Shown: piece after piece, positions 17,620-26,080 of the stretch
Position numbering within the stretch: position 1 is the stretch's first letter
Layout: each line of letters begins with the position of its first letter
Assembly: GCF_029589435.1 (NCBI RefSeq)
Contig: NZ_JARRAG010000002.1
Span: 3,968,001-4,032,000 of the forward strand
Origin: Paludisphaera mucosa
GTDB lineage: Bacteria; Planctomycetota; Planctomycetia; Isosphaerales; Isosphaeraceae
Direction: 5' to 3'
DNA: 64,000 nucleotides
Notes under the pieces: model-generated
Databases searched by the model: none
What the model was told of the DNA's origin: nothing
What the model saw: only the letters and a program-made list of their open reading frames with translations
Made by a program: the position numbers and the translations under genes

Positions 17620-18849
17620 ATGACCCCCGCTGAACTGGAAGACGCCGCCGCGAGGGCCTTCGCGGCGGAATTCGGCGCGCGCGCGGAAGTCGCCGCCCGC
17701 GCGCCCGGCCGCGTCGAGCTGCTGGGCAACCACACCGACTACAACGGCGGCCTCGTCATGGCCGCCGCCGTCGACCGCTACACGTCGGTCGTCGGCCGGG
17801 CCCGCCCCGACCGCGACGGCCGCGTCTACGCCGCCAACTTCGACGGCTCCGACCACTTCCCCCTCGCGCAGATCGCCCGCGGCGCGGTCGGCACCTGGCC
17901 CAACTACGTCAAAGGGGTCGTCTGGGCCCTTCAAGAGGCCCTCGGGGCCGAACTCACGAGCGGCTTCGAGATGGCCGTCGCCGGCGAGGTCCCGCTCGGC
18001 GCGGGGCTCTCCTCGTCGGCCAGCCTCCAGGCCGCCGTCGCCTTCTTCCTGCTCCAGGCCGGCGTCACGCCCGGCAAGGCGGTCGAGCAGTACGCGGGCG
18101 ACCATTCCGACGCCGCCCGCATGGACCTGGCCATGGTCCTCCGGCGCTCCGAGAACGCCTTCGTCGGCGTCTCGTCGGGCCTGCTCGACCAGTTCTCCAG
18201 CCTCTTCGGCCGCGAGGACCACGCGCTCTTCCTCGACTGCCAATCGCTGGAATACGCCCGCGTCCCCCTGGGCTCGCCCGCCCCGACGATCGTGGTCTGC
18301 GACTCCAAGACCTCGCGACGCCTGGCCGACGGCATGTACAACCGCCGCTTCGCCGAGTGCAACACCGTCGTCGACTACTTCAAGCGGAAGAAGGGGGACG
18401 ACGCCGTCAGGCTGCTCCGCGACGTCTCCCTCGCCGACCTGGAGGCGAGCTGGGACGACCTCGACCCCGTCTGCCGCAAGCGGGCCCGGCACGTGCTCAC
18501 CGAGAACGAGCGGGTCCGGCAAGGCGTCGCGGCCCTCCGCGCCGGCGACCTGACGGGCTTCGGCAAGCTGATTTCGGCGTCGCACGCCTCCAGCCGCGAC
18601 GACTTCGAGAACAGCTCGCCCGCGCTCGACGCCCTGGTGGAGGTCGCCGAGACCGCCCCCGGCTTCCTCGGCGGCAAGCTCTCGGGCGCCGGCTGGGCGG
18701 GCTGCACGGTCAACCTGGTCGAGGCCGACAAGGCCGACGAGTTCGCCGAGGCCGTCCGCCACGGCTACTTCGCGCGCCAGAAGCTCGCCCCCGACGTCCA
18801 CGTCTGCCGCGCCGCCGACGGCGCGTCGAGCCGACTGCTCGAAGGCTGA
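17620..18849 (+). CDS. galK: Galactokinase-like GHMP kinase
   Basis: 409 residues. All three GHMP landmarks of galactokinase are present: GRVELLGNHTDYNGG (30-44), the ATP loop PLGAGLSSSAS (125-135), and GKLSGAGWAGC near the C-terminus. The catalytic Asp is probably Asp190 in SGLLDQFSS. The sugar-binding motif reads Gly-Asn-His rather than the usual Gly-Glu-His, so the Glu that contacts galactose O-groups in characterised galactokinases is Asn37. The substrate may be galactose or a related sugar. An AGGA sequence precedes the ATG. No other Leloir-pathway gene is adjacent. The symbol is tentative because of the substitution. Confidence 0.85.
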   Translation: MTPAELEDAAARAFAAEFGARAEVAARAPGRVELLGNHTDYNGGLVMAAAVDRYTSVVGRARPDRDGRVYAANFDGSDHFPLAQIARGAVGTWPNYVKGVVWALQEALGAELTSGFEMAVAGEVPLGAGLSSSASLQAAVAFFLLQAGVTPGKAVEQYAGDHSDAARMDLAMVLRRSENAFVGVSSGLLDQFSSLFGREDHALFLDCQSLEYARVPLGSPAPTIVVCDSKTSRRLADGMYNRRFAECNTVVDYFKRKKGDDAVRLLRDVSLADLEASWDDLDPVCRKRARHVLTENERVRQGVAALRAGDLTGFGKLISASHASSRDDFENSSPALDALVEVAETAPGFLGGKLSGAGWAGCTVNLVEADKADEFAEAVRHGYFARQKLAPDVHVCRAADGASSRLLEG

Positions 18850-18898
18850 GGGATCGCGTCGGATCGGGCGGATGGCCTCATCGGCCAAGGAGTTCCGC

Positions 18899-19342
18899 AT
18901 GGACCTGCTCCTCCTCGCGAACCTGTCCAAAGATCCCTGGCCCGGCCAGTTGATCTTCCTCGCGAACCTGATCGCCGTGGTGCACTTCGCCTGGGTGGCG
19001 TTCCTGCTGCTCGGCCTCGTGGCGATCCTGCTGGGGATCGCCTTCCGCTGGCGGTGGGTCCGCAACCGATGGTTCCGGGTGATCCACCTGGCGATGATCG
19101 CGATCGTCGTCGGCGAGTCGCTGGCGGGCGTCCCATGCCCGTTGACGGTCTGGGAGCACCGCCTCCGCGTCGACGCCGGACAGACCGCGTTCGACGGCGA
19201 CTTCATCGCCCACTGGGTCCACCGCCTGATGTTCTTCCAGGCCGAGCCCTGGGTGTTCACGGTCGGCTACGTGACCTTCGGCCTGGCGGTCCTGGGCGTC
19301 TGGATCTTCGCCCCGCCGCGGTGGCGGCCCGCCGATGCGTAG
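18899..19342 (+). CDS. DUF2784 membrane protein
   Basis: A 147-residue membrane protein with three or four helices (about 20-48, 58-75, 115-140). The pattern VHFAWVAFLL, then VIHLAMIAIVV, then CPLTVWEHRLR is typical of DUF2784 proteins, which are small, widespread and of unknown function. The paired Cys-Pro and Glu residues in the CPLTVWE motif are family-conserved. AAGGAG lies 7 bases before the chosen ATG; an earlier ATG at 18872 lacks a ribosome binding site. The next gene overlaps it by 8 bases, so the two are co-transcribed. Confidence 0.88.
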   Translation: MDLLLLANLSKDPWPGQLIFLANLIAVVHFAWVAFLLLGLVAILLGIAFRWRWVRNRWFRVIHLAMIAIVVGESLAGVPCPLTVWEHRLRVDAGQTAFDGDFIAHWVHRLMFFQAEPWVFTVGYVTFGLAVLGVWIFAPPRWRPADA

Positions 19343-20078
19343 GTCCGCGGCGCTCTTTGCGACCTCCTGGTTCCCGCCGGTCGCGCAATCCGCGACGGCC
19401 GGCCTGATCCTGGGGCTGATCGCGATCGCGTCGGGCCGGCTCTGGTACAATTGGCATTTGTGGATTCTGGCCCACTTGACCGTCGGGGCCGTGCTCGGGG
19501 CCTGGAACGCGGGCCGGGCCTGGCTCTGCTGGCTCCCTCTGGGAGTCGGACTCTTCCTGATCGATTTCGAGGCCGTCAGCCATGGCTGGGGCCCGCGCTA
19601 TCTTTCGCCCTGGTCGGCCGCCAAGGGGAACCTCGTGATGTTGGCCCCCGCGGCGGCGGGCCTGGCGTTCGGCACGATCGTGAGGGCGGCGTGCGATGGG
19701 TGCGGCTGGTTTCGCGATCCCCTCCCCGGCGGCCTTCGGATTCTGCCGAGGTCCCTGTGCGGATTGCTCGGGGGGGTCGCCGGCCTGGCGGTCGCGTTTT
19801 CGATCCTCCGTTGGGCGGTCGTCGATTCGGGGACGATCTATGCGGCGGGATTCGACGAGACGAAGTTCCGATGCGTCCCGATTGGGGCGTCGGAAGCGGA
19901 GGTCGTCAGGCTCCTCGGCCCCCCCTGCGAGGAGACGACGCTGGGCTGTTTCAGCTTCATCTACCTCTTCGAGTACACGGAGCCGGCCTTCTGCGATCGG
20001 AAGCACTGGATCCGGCGCATCGTCCTCGATGAAGACAAGAAAGTCGTACGCACCGACGACGGTTACGACTGTCGCTGA
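19335..20078 (+). CDS. Membrane protein with SmpA/OmlA-like C-terminal segment
   Basis: 247 residues. Four hydrophobic segments (about 20-38, 42-60, 66-80, 100-115) and a fifth near 145-165 make the first two-thirds membrane-embedded. The last 70 residues form a small soluble domain. Its FRCVPIGASEAEVVRLLGPPCEET segment resembles the SmpA/OmlA/BLIP-type motif, in which a helix is followed by LGxP. Several Cys residues suggest disulfides if it faces outward. It overlaps the DUF2784 gene by 8 bases. Function unknown. Confidence 0.7.
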   Translation: MRRSAALFATSWFPPVAQSATAGLILGLIAIASGRLWYNWHLWILAHLTVGAVLGAWNAGRAWLCWLPLGVGLFLIDFEAVSHGWGPRYLSPWSAAKGNLVMLAPAAAGLAFGTIVRAACDGCGWFRDPLPGGLRILPRSLCGLLGGVAGLAVAFSILRWAVVDSGTIYAAGFDETKFRCVPIGASEAEVVRLLGPPCEETTLGCFSFIYLFEYTEPAFCDRKHWIRRIVLDEDKKVVRTDDGYDCR

Positions 20079-20099
20079 CCCGATCCGCGAGCACACATT

Positions 20100-20534
20100 G
20101 TGAGCGACGCGACACGTCCCTTCTTCACGATCGGCTACGGCGGCAGGCCGCCGGAGGAGTTCGTCGGCCTGTTGAAGGCGCACGGCGTCAAGACGGTCGC
20201 CGACGTCCGGCTCCGTCCCGACCGGGCGAGCATGGGGGCCTACACGAAGGCGAAGGCGGCGGACAAGGGGATCGAGAAGCTGCTGGCGGACGCCGGGATC
20301 GGCTATCGCTCGCTGCCGGAGCTGGGGAACGTCTTCCTCTATTTGGACGACTGGACGGCCCCCTACGGCGAGCTGATCGACCGGTCCGGCGACCTGCTGA
20401 CCCGTCGGCTCGTCACGCTGCCGGGGCCGTTCTGCCTGCTCTGCGCCGAGAAGCGCGTCGCCGAGTGCCACCGGGGGGTCATCGCCACGCACCTCGTCGG
20501 CCGAGGCGCGTGGCGGGTCGAGCACATCGAGTGA
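20100..20534 (+). CDS. DUF488 family protein
   Basis: A 144-residue soluble protein. The opening FFTIGYGGRPPEEFVGLL and the later VADVRLRP and FCLLCAEKRVAECHRGVIA are the hallmarks of DUF488, whose paired Cys and Cys-His suggest metal or redox chemistry. Some DUF488 proteins are linked to DNA or toxin systems, but the function is not established. It starts at GTG 20100, 22 bases after the preceding gene, with only a weak Shine-Dalgarno sequence. It may be in one unit with the two membrane genes upstream. Confidence 0.85.
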   Translation: MSDATRPFFTIGYGGRPPEEFVGLLKAHGVKTVADVRLRPDRASMGAYTKAKAADKGIEKLLADAGIGYRSLPELGNVFLYLDDWTAPYGELIDRSGDLLTRRLVTLPGPFCLLCAEKRVAECHRGVIATHLVGRGAWRVEHIE

Positions 20535-20556
20535 AGCCCTCGCGACGGTGAGGATC

Positions 20557-21510
20557 TCAGGCGCGTGCGGTCGGGACTTCGGCAGATGAGGCCCGGCGGG
20601 CCCGGCCAGCCCGAAGGAGCCTGGGCGCGACGAGGCCGGCGGCGAGGGCGGCCAGCACGATCGCGGAGGGTTCGGGGACGGCGGCGGGCGCGATGGCCAG
20701 CCCCTGGATCGTGCCGAATCCGCCGGGAAGGTCGCCGACGAGCGAGGCCGTCGCGGTGCTCAGGTCGATGGTGTACAGCGAGGAGGTGTTGCCCACGTTG
20801 AGGAGGGCGTAGGCGATGTTGACGCCCCCGGGTCCGCTGAAGACGTCGAACCCCGCGTCGGGCCCGAAATCGAGGAAGGCGCCGTTGTAGGTGACCCGGC
20901 CGACCGTCGTAAGCGTCCCGAGGTTGTTGGCCAGGATCGCCAGCGTATCGAGGCCGGCGTCGAGCACGTACTGGGTCGTCGTCGCGGCCCCGGCCGCGCT
21001 GTTGGTGTAGGCGTTGGCCACGACCTGCGGCGTCGCCCCCGCGTTGGCGTCGCCGGCACCGTAGAAGAGGCCGGTCGCCACGGTGGTCCCGCCGGTCAGC
21101 GGGTTGTACACGATGTTCTCGCCGAGTTCGGAGACCGTACGGAGCCGGTCGATGACCGGGTTGAAGTCGATCCCGAGCTTGTCGGAGTTCGTCGCCGCCA
21201 CCCCGGGCCCGCTGGCCGCGGTCAAAATTCCGGTAGCCACGTCGACCGTGAAATAAGCGTCGCGGACGTCGTTGTAGCCGTAAAGTCGTCCGGTGAGCGG
21301 GCGGAAGTCGATGTCGTCCAGGCTCGCCCCCACGCCTCCGAAGGTCAGCTGGATCGCGGCCGCCCCGCCGGGTGAGGCGACGTCGAAGGTATGAAGGGTC
21401 GTGCCGCCGTTGCCGAGCACGTAGCCCGTCGGGCCCGCCTGGACGGCTCCGGTGACGGTCGAAAAGCAGGCGGCGGCCAGGGCCGCGGCGATCGCGTGGC
21501 GCATGCGCAT
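20557..21510 (-). CDS. DUF4394 PEP-CTERM protein
   Basis: 317 residues. A signal peptide (1-25) is followed by a DUF4394 domain (about 28-280), recognised by repeats such as LHTFDVASP, LTFGG, IDFRPLTGRLYGY, IDFNPVIDRLRTV and VNIAYALLNVGNTSSLYTIDL. These form a beta-propeller-like fold. The C-terminus is a PEP-CTERM tail (VPEPSAIVLAALAAGLVAPRL then Arg-rich). It would be exported and processed by an exosortase located elsewhere. Divergent from the region upstream of PhoU and convergent with the DUF488 gene. Confidence 0.9.
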   Translation of the reverse strand: MRMRHAIAAALAAACFSTVTGAVQAGPTGYVLGNGGTTLHTFDVASPGGAAAIQLTFGGVGASLDDIDFRPLTGRLYGYNDVRDAYFTVDVATGILTAASGPGVAATNSDKLGIDFNPVIDRLRTVSELGENIVYNPLTGGTTVATGLFYGAGDANAGATPQVVANAYTNSAAGAATTTQYVLDAGLDTLAILANNLGTLTTVGRVTYNGAFLDFGPDAGFDVFSGPGGVNIAYALLNVGNTSSLYTIDLSTATASLVGDLPGGFGTIQGLAIAPAAVPEPSAIVLAALAAGLVAPRLLRAGRARRASSAEVPTARA

Positions 21511-21653
21511 GGGAATCCTCCTCGGGGTGGTGCGGCGGTTCGGGCGGTCCTACGCCTTCGAACTGCCCCGGGACCCCCGGAGAGGTTCACATTAATAAAA
21601 ATGTACCATCGCGTACGCGGCGAAGCGGGGGGCGCGCCAGGATCGGGCGGGCT

Positions 21654-22361
21654 TCACTTGGGATCGGCGTGGCGGATGATCTTGCCTTCCTGGAGGAAGA
21701 CGACGGTCTGGGCGATGCCCGTGGCGTGGTCGGCGATGCGTTCGAGGTTGCGGGCGGAGTTCAGCAGCAGCAGCCAGCCGTCGAGCTGGTCGGCGCGGGC
21801 GGCGAGCTGGTCCTTGAGCTGGCGTCGCACGGCCCGGTAGCTCGCGTCGATCGGCTGGTCGCCGGCGATGACCTCGCGGGCCTTCCGCGAGTCGATCTCG
21901 ACGAGCGCGGCGTGGGCCGACTGGACGTGGCGGAGGACGTCGCGGGCGAGCGTCTTCAGCGAGTCGGGGACGGCGATGTCGGGGAACTTGCGGCCCAGCT
22001 TGCGCACCCGACGGGCGACGCGGAGGGCCAGGTCGGCGATCCGCTCCCAGTCGCGGTTGACCTTCAGGACGGTCGCCATCCGCCGCAGGTCCGAGGCGAC
22101 GGGCTCGAAGAGGGCCAGGATGCGGAGGCACTCCTCCTCGATGTGGACCTCCTTGCGGTCCGACTCCTCCTCTTCCTCCTTCACCTCGGCGATGAGGTCG
22201 ATGCGGCCCTCGCAGACGGCCTTCACGCTCTTCTCGAGGGACCCGACGACCGAATCGCCCATCGCCAGCAGCTCGGCCCAGACCGCGTCCTGCTCCCGGA
22301 ACGCGTGTCGAGGGACGCCGCCCGCCGCGGCCCCCCCCTCCTGAGATCGGCTCGGCGCCAT
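21654..22361 (-). CDS. phoU: PhoU-family phosphate regulator
   Basis: 235 residues forming two three-helix PhoU bundles. The helix motifs EEECLRILALFEPVASDLRRMATVLKVNRDWERIADLALRVA (about residues 72-115) and NSARNLERIADHATGIAQTVVFL near the end, each with the E-R-I-A-D metal-binding segment, are diagnostic. PhoU restrains Pho signalling and phosphate uptake. No pstSCAB or phoR/phoB genes lie nearby, so the partner is elsewhere. An acidic stretch of five Glu (about 61-65) sits in a loop. Confidence 0.92.
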   Translation of the reverse strand: MAPSRSQEGGAAAGGVPRHAFREQDAVWAELLAMGDSVVGSLEKSVKAVCEGRIDLIAEVKEEEEESDRKEVHIEEECLRILALFEPVASDLRRMATVLKVNRDWERIADLALRVARRVRKLGRKFPDIAVPDSLKTLARDVLRHVQSAHAALVEIDSRKAREVIAGDQPIDASYRAVRRQLKDQLAARADQLDGWLLLLNSARNLERIADHATGIAQTVVFLQEGKIIRHADPK

Positions 22362-22518
22362 GGTTCGGCCTCCTGAAGGATGATCGGCAAGGGGACGGGA
22401 CCGAGCCTGGGCGCGGGCGTCGCTTCGCGGCGTTCGACAGCGTCCATTCTTCTCGCGCGGGCGGGTGGATTCAAGACCGATCCGGGGGCCGCGTGGGTCG
22501 CGCGTCGCGGCCGTCGGC

Positions 22519-23832
22519 TCAGCAGAAGGGCTTGAGGGCCCGACGCATGGCCGTGGCGTCGGGGTAGCGTTCCTCGGGGTCGCGGGCGAGGCACTTGCCC
22601 ACCACGGCGGCGAGGCCGGCGGGGATGTCGGGGCGACGTTCCAGGATCGGGATGGGGTGCTCCTCCAGGAGCATCTTGATCAGGTCGCCGCCCCCCTCGG
22701 GCTCGTCGTAGATGTACTTGCCGGTGAGCAGGTAATAGAGCGTGGCGGCGGTCGCGTAGAGGTCGGCCTGGGGGCGGACCGTCTTGAAGTCGGTCATCTG
22801 CTCCGGGGGCATGAACGGGATCGTGCCGCGCATCTCGCCGGAGAAGGTCAGGCCCGAGAGGCCCACGCTGCGGAAGCTCTTGGCCAGGCCGAAGTCGGAG
22901 ATCTTGGCCACCGAGCCCTCGGGCGTCTGGCCGATCAGGACGTTCTCGGGCTTGATGTCGCGATGGACGAACCCGCGGCGATGGGCGTGTTCGAGCCCCT
23001 TGAGGATCTGGCAGGCCAGCCGACAGGCCTGGTCGGTGGGATAGCGGCCGGGGTCGAGCTTGGCCAGGCCCTCCAGGTTCGACCCGGTGATGAACTCCAT
23101 GGCGAACCAGAACTGGCCCCGCGACATCCCCTGCTCGAACCACTCGACGATGTTGGGGTGGCGGAGCTGGCTGATCACCGACATCTCGCGCTGGAATCGG
23201 TCGATGGCCGCGCGGGTGGTGGCGGTCTCGGGCATGATCAGCTTCAGGGCGACCATCCGGCCGCTGGTGTTGTGCCGCGCCTGGTAGACCACCCCCATGG
23301 CGCCGCGGCCCAGCTCGCGGACCGTCGTGTAGTGGGGGACGGGCTGGGGGAGGCTCGACGCCTCGCTCCGGCAGGCCGAGCACCACCACTCGACCGGCTC
23401 GTTCGGCCCGACGCCGACCACGTTGTTGACCGTGAGGTTGAGCGGGGCCGGGGTGCCGCAGCCGGCGCAGAAGATGGGCGATCGGGAAGGGATCGCCAGG
23501 CTCGACGACGGCGGCGGGGCGGCGCCGGACGGCGAGGCCGCCTCCACGACGATCCGGAAGAGGCTCTGGCCCGCCGCGATCAGGTCGCCCGAGGCGAGCC
23601 GCGCCCGATCGATCCGCTCGTTGTTGACGAAGGTGCCGTTGGTGCTGTCGAGGTCGCGCAGCTCGCAGCGGGGCGGGCTGATCTCGATCAGGAAATGGTC
23701 GCGCGAGAGGGCCGCGTCGTTGATCGGGCAATGGACGAACTGCGAGCGGCCCACGATGAACGTGTCGTGGCGGTCGAACACGAAGGACCGGCCCTCGCGA
23801 GGGCCCTTGATGACTTCCAGGATCACGCGCAT
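22519..23832 (-). CDS. FHA / zinc-ribbon / Ser-Thr protein kinase
   Basis: 437 residues. FHA domain at 1-97 (VGRSQF, LSRDHF, DLDSTNGTFVNN). Zinc-ribbon-like Cys pairs at 122/125 and 151/154. Protein kinase domain at about 168-437 with Gly loop GRGAMGVVYQA, ATP Lys197, HRDIKPEN (Asp292), DFGLA (Asp313) and MPPEQM. No transmembrane helix, so cytoplasmic. FHA binds phosphothreonine, so the kinase may bind phosphorylated partners or itself; targets unknown. Such fusions are common in planctomycetes. The chosen Met is at the first FHA strand, though an ATG 33 bases upstream is in frame. No neighbours suggest a substrate. Confidence 0.92.
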   Translation of the reverse strand: MRVILEVIKGPREGRSFVFDRHDTFIVGRSQFVHCPINDAALSRDHFLIEISPPRCELRDLDSTNGTFVNNERIDRARLASGDLIAAGQSLFRIVVEAASPSGAAPPPSSSLAIPSRSPIFCAGCGTPAPLNLTVNNVVGVGPNEPVEWWCSACRSEASSLPQPVPHYTTVRELGRGAMGVVYQARHNTSGRMVALKLIMPETATTRAAIDRFQREMSVISQLRHPNIVEWFEQGMSRGQFWFAMEFITGSNLEGLAKLDPGRYPTDQACRLACQILKGLEHAHRRGFVHRDIKPENVLIGQTPEGSVAKISDFGLAKSFRSVGLSGLTFSGEMRGTIPFMPPEQMTDFKTVRPQADLYATAATLYYLLTGKYIYDEPEGGGDLIKMLLEEHPIPILERRPDIPAGLAAVVGKCLARDPEERYPDATAMRRALKPFC

Positions 23833-24236
23833 CGCGGGTTCCCGTGGGATCGTCGACGACCTCATTCATCCACCCGGATCGACCTCGCCGACGTCCCGGG
23901 AGCCGGCCTCCGGAGGAGTCGGCGATCCCGTGCGGCCCGGATCGATCCATTCTTGAGAGCGAAGGGAGTCGCGCTCGGCCCGGAATCCGTACGCCGCCCG
24001 TCCCGGGCGGGGACGGCGATCGCGGCCGATTCCCGGCGACGCGCCCGCCGCACCACTCGATGCAGGGCCGGGGCGGTCGCCGTCCGAACGTCGTCCGGAC
24101 GGCCCGTCCCACCTTCATAGTATGCCGGCGTCATCTCTTCGCGCTCGAACTCAGGGATTTTCTCAACTCAGGCAAGCATTCATCGTTACGGCGAGCCTGC
24201 GCGCCCGGTCGCGATCCGGGGCGCCGCCGAGCGACT
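23833..24236. other. Intergenic, promoter region of the kinase gene
   Basis: No coding-like frame, tRNA or clear terminator. It should hold the promoter of the kinase gene at 22519-23832, and the 3' end of the exported-protein gene at 24237 adjoins it. One less GC-rich stretch is visible near 24130-24190. Confidence 0.4.
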
Positions 24237-25958
24237 TCAGGGGGCGGGAGGGGCCGGGGCCGGCTCGCCGGCGGCCGGCTCGGCGGCGCGGGGCGCCGGC
24301 CCTTCGGAAGGGCCGAAGGTGAAGCTCTTGATGAGGTTCTCGGCCTGTTCGCGGAAGGGGACGTGAGGATCGCGCGTGGTCATCGCCGTGACGATCAGGG
24401 TCTCGTTGCGCGTGAACTGGACGATGTAGCGGTCCAGGTAGATCCGGTTGCCACGGACCGCCGGGGCGTCGTCGGCCGGCTTGAGCGCGGCCTCGATGCG
24501 GTAGACCTTGCGGTTCAGGGGCTTCCAGACCTCGTCCTTCAGCCACCCGGAGTCGCCCATGAGGACCTCCTGGCCCTGGGCCCGCCACTGCTCGACGAGG
24601 GTCTTCCGCTGGGCCGCAGGGTCGGCGGACAGGCGGTCGCGCGAGGCGTCCCCGGTCTTGGCCGCGAGGGCGACCGACATCACGTCCTGGCCGTCGTAGC
24701 GGCGATCGACGAGGTCGACGCCCCCCTCGGGATACGCCCGGGCGATCCGCAGACCCTGGGGGTGCGCGAGGTGGAACCGGCCTTCGGGGTCGTCGTAGGT
24801 CACCCAGGTGTGCGCCTCGTCCTCGGGGGGGGCCTCGGGTGCGACGAGCGGCAGGGCGGCCTCGGCCCCCAGCTCCGACGCCCGGACTCGCCGGGCGACG
24901 ACCAGCTCGCGGGTCTGGGTCTGGTTCAGCCGCCCGGTCTCGTCGTCGGGCAGGGGGGTGGTGATGACCTGGGCCATCCGGATCTCGGCGATCCAGCCCT
25001 CGGCCTCGACGACGCCCGCCTTCGCCTTGGCCTCGGGGGTGGGGGTCGCTCCGGCGGCGGCCGGCGCGGGCTGGCCCGGAGGCTTGGCCTCGAAGGCGAA
25101 GTGGACGCGGACGTTGAGGGCGACCGGGCCTTCCATCAGCGCGAGCTGCCCCGTGATCCCGATGACGGCCGTCATCGCCGACGAGCCCGGCGCGGCGGCC
25201 CGGACCTCGATCAGCTCGGCCTCGACCGCGTAGTCCTCCTGCAGCGGCGGCTCGCCGAGGAGCACGGTCAGGGTCCCGCGGGGGACCGGCCAGGGGTCGC
25301 CGACGCGGCGTGGGGTCGTCGGCAGCAGGGTCGCGATCTGGGGGAGGAACGGATTCTGGATGATCCGGTCGAACTCGACCTGGCGGAGCACGCGGCCGTC
25401 GGTGACGTTGTAAAGCTCGACCGGCTTGCCGGGCTTGAGGCGATACCAGAGGCTCAACTGCTCCAGGAACTTCGGGTTCTGGAACTGGCGACGCATCGGC
25501 AAGGTCGTGGCGAGCTGGGCCTTCTCGTAGCGGCGGACCACGTCGGACGCCGCCCGGTTCGGATAGGTCTTCACGGCCCGTTCCGTGTAGATCGTCTGGA
25601 GCGTGGTCTCGGCGCGGTCGGGGGTCCCCTTGGCCTTCTCGCGCACCACCTTGATCTTCTCGCGGACGCCGACCTGGTACTGCGTCAGCCATTCCGGATG
25701 GGCGGGATCGGCGGCGTCGGCGTATTTCTCGGAGAAGTGGTACCGCAGGCTGAGCGGCTGGGGCTCGCCCTTCGGGTCGGCCTCGACGGCGGGATCCTGG
25801 GGCGGCGTCGGCTCGCCCGAGGGGGCCGGGGCGGGCGTCGGGGTCGGCGCCTGCCCGTGCGCTCGACCGCCCGCGAGGCCGGCGACGAGCGCCCCCAGCA
25901 GGAAGATCGGCCGGAGATCCGGCCGGCGCATCGGCCCTCGGCTTCGCGTCTCACCCAT
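24237..25958 (-). CDS. Exported hypothetical protein A (possible pair with downstream-oriented neighbour)
   Basis: 573 residues. A signal peptide (about 10-35, cleavage near HGQ-A) is followed by a Pro-rich stretch. A middle beta-rich domain (about 160-330) describes a quantity read-out fold with KPGKPVELYNVTDG and later WPVPRGTLTVLLGEPP. A C-terminal domain (about 395-555) begins EGRFHLAHPQGLRIARAY and includes segments like VMSVALAAKTGD and FTRNETLIVTAM. No catalytic motif. The overall plan is close to the next upstream gene on the same strand, which ends 122 bases away. Function unknown. The proline-rich ends suggest a cell-envelope location (inference). Confidence 0.7.
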   Translation of the reverse strand: MGETRSRGPMRRPDLRPIFLLGALVAGLAGGRAHGQAPTPTPAPAPSGEPTPPQDPAVEADPKGEPQPLSLRYHFSEKYADAADPAHPEWLTQYQVGVREKIKVVREKAKGTPDRAETTLQTIYTERAVKTYPNRAASDVVRRYEKAQLATTLPMRRQFQNPKFLEQLSLWYRLKPGKPVELYNVTDGRVLRQVEFDRIIQNPFLPQIATLLPTTPRRVGDPWPVPRGTLTVLLGEPPLQEDYAVEAELIEVRAAAPGSSAMTAVIGITGQLALMEGPVALNVRVHFAFEAKPPGQPAPAAAGATPTPEAKAKAGVVEAEGWIAEIRMAQVITTPLPDDETGRLNQTQTRELVVARRVRASELGAEAALPLVAPEAPPEDEAHTWVTYDDPEGRFHLAHPQGLRIARAYPEGGVDLVDRRYDGQDVMSVALAAKTGDASRDRLSADPAAQRKTLVEQWRAQGQEVLMGDSGWLKDEVWKPLNRKVYRIEAALKPADDAPAVRGNRIYLDRYIVQFTRNETLIVTAMTTRDPHVPFREQAENLIKSFTFGPSEGPAPRAAEPAAGEPAPAPPAP

Positions 25959-26080
25959 GACGGCGCACCTTCATGTTGAAAAACCCGGTGTGGTCGGGAC
26001 CGCTTCCCCCGGTCCACGATAGCTTTCGGCCCGGGGTCGGGAAACCCTCCGCCCCGCATTTTCGAGCCCGGGGCCGACGC

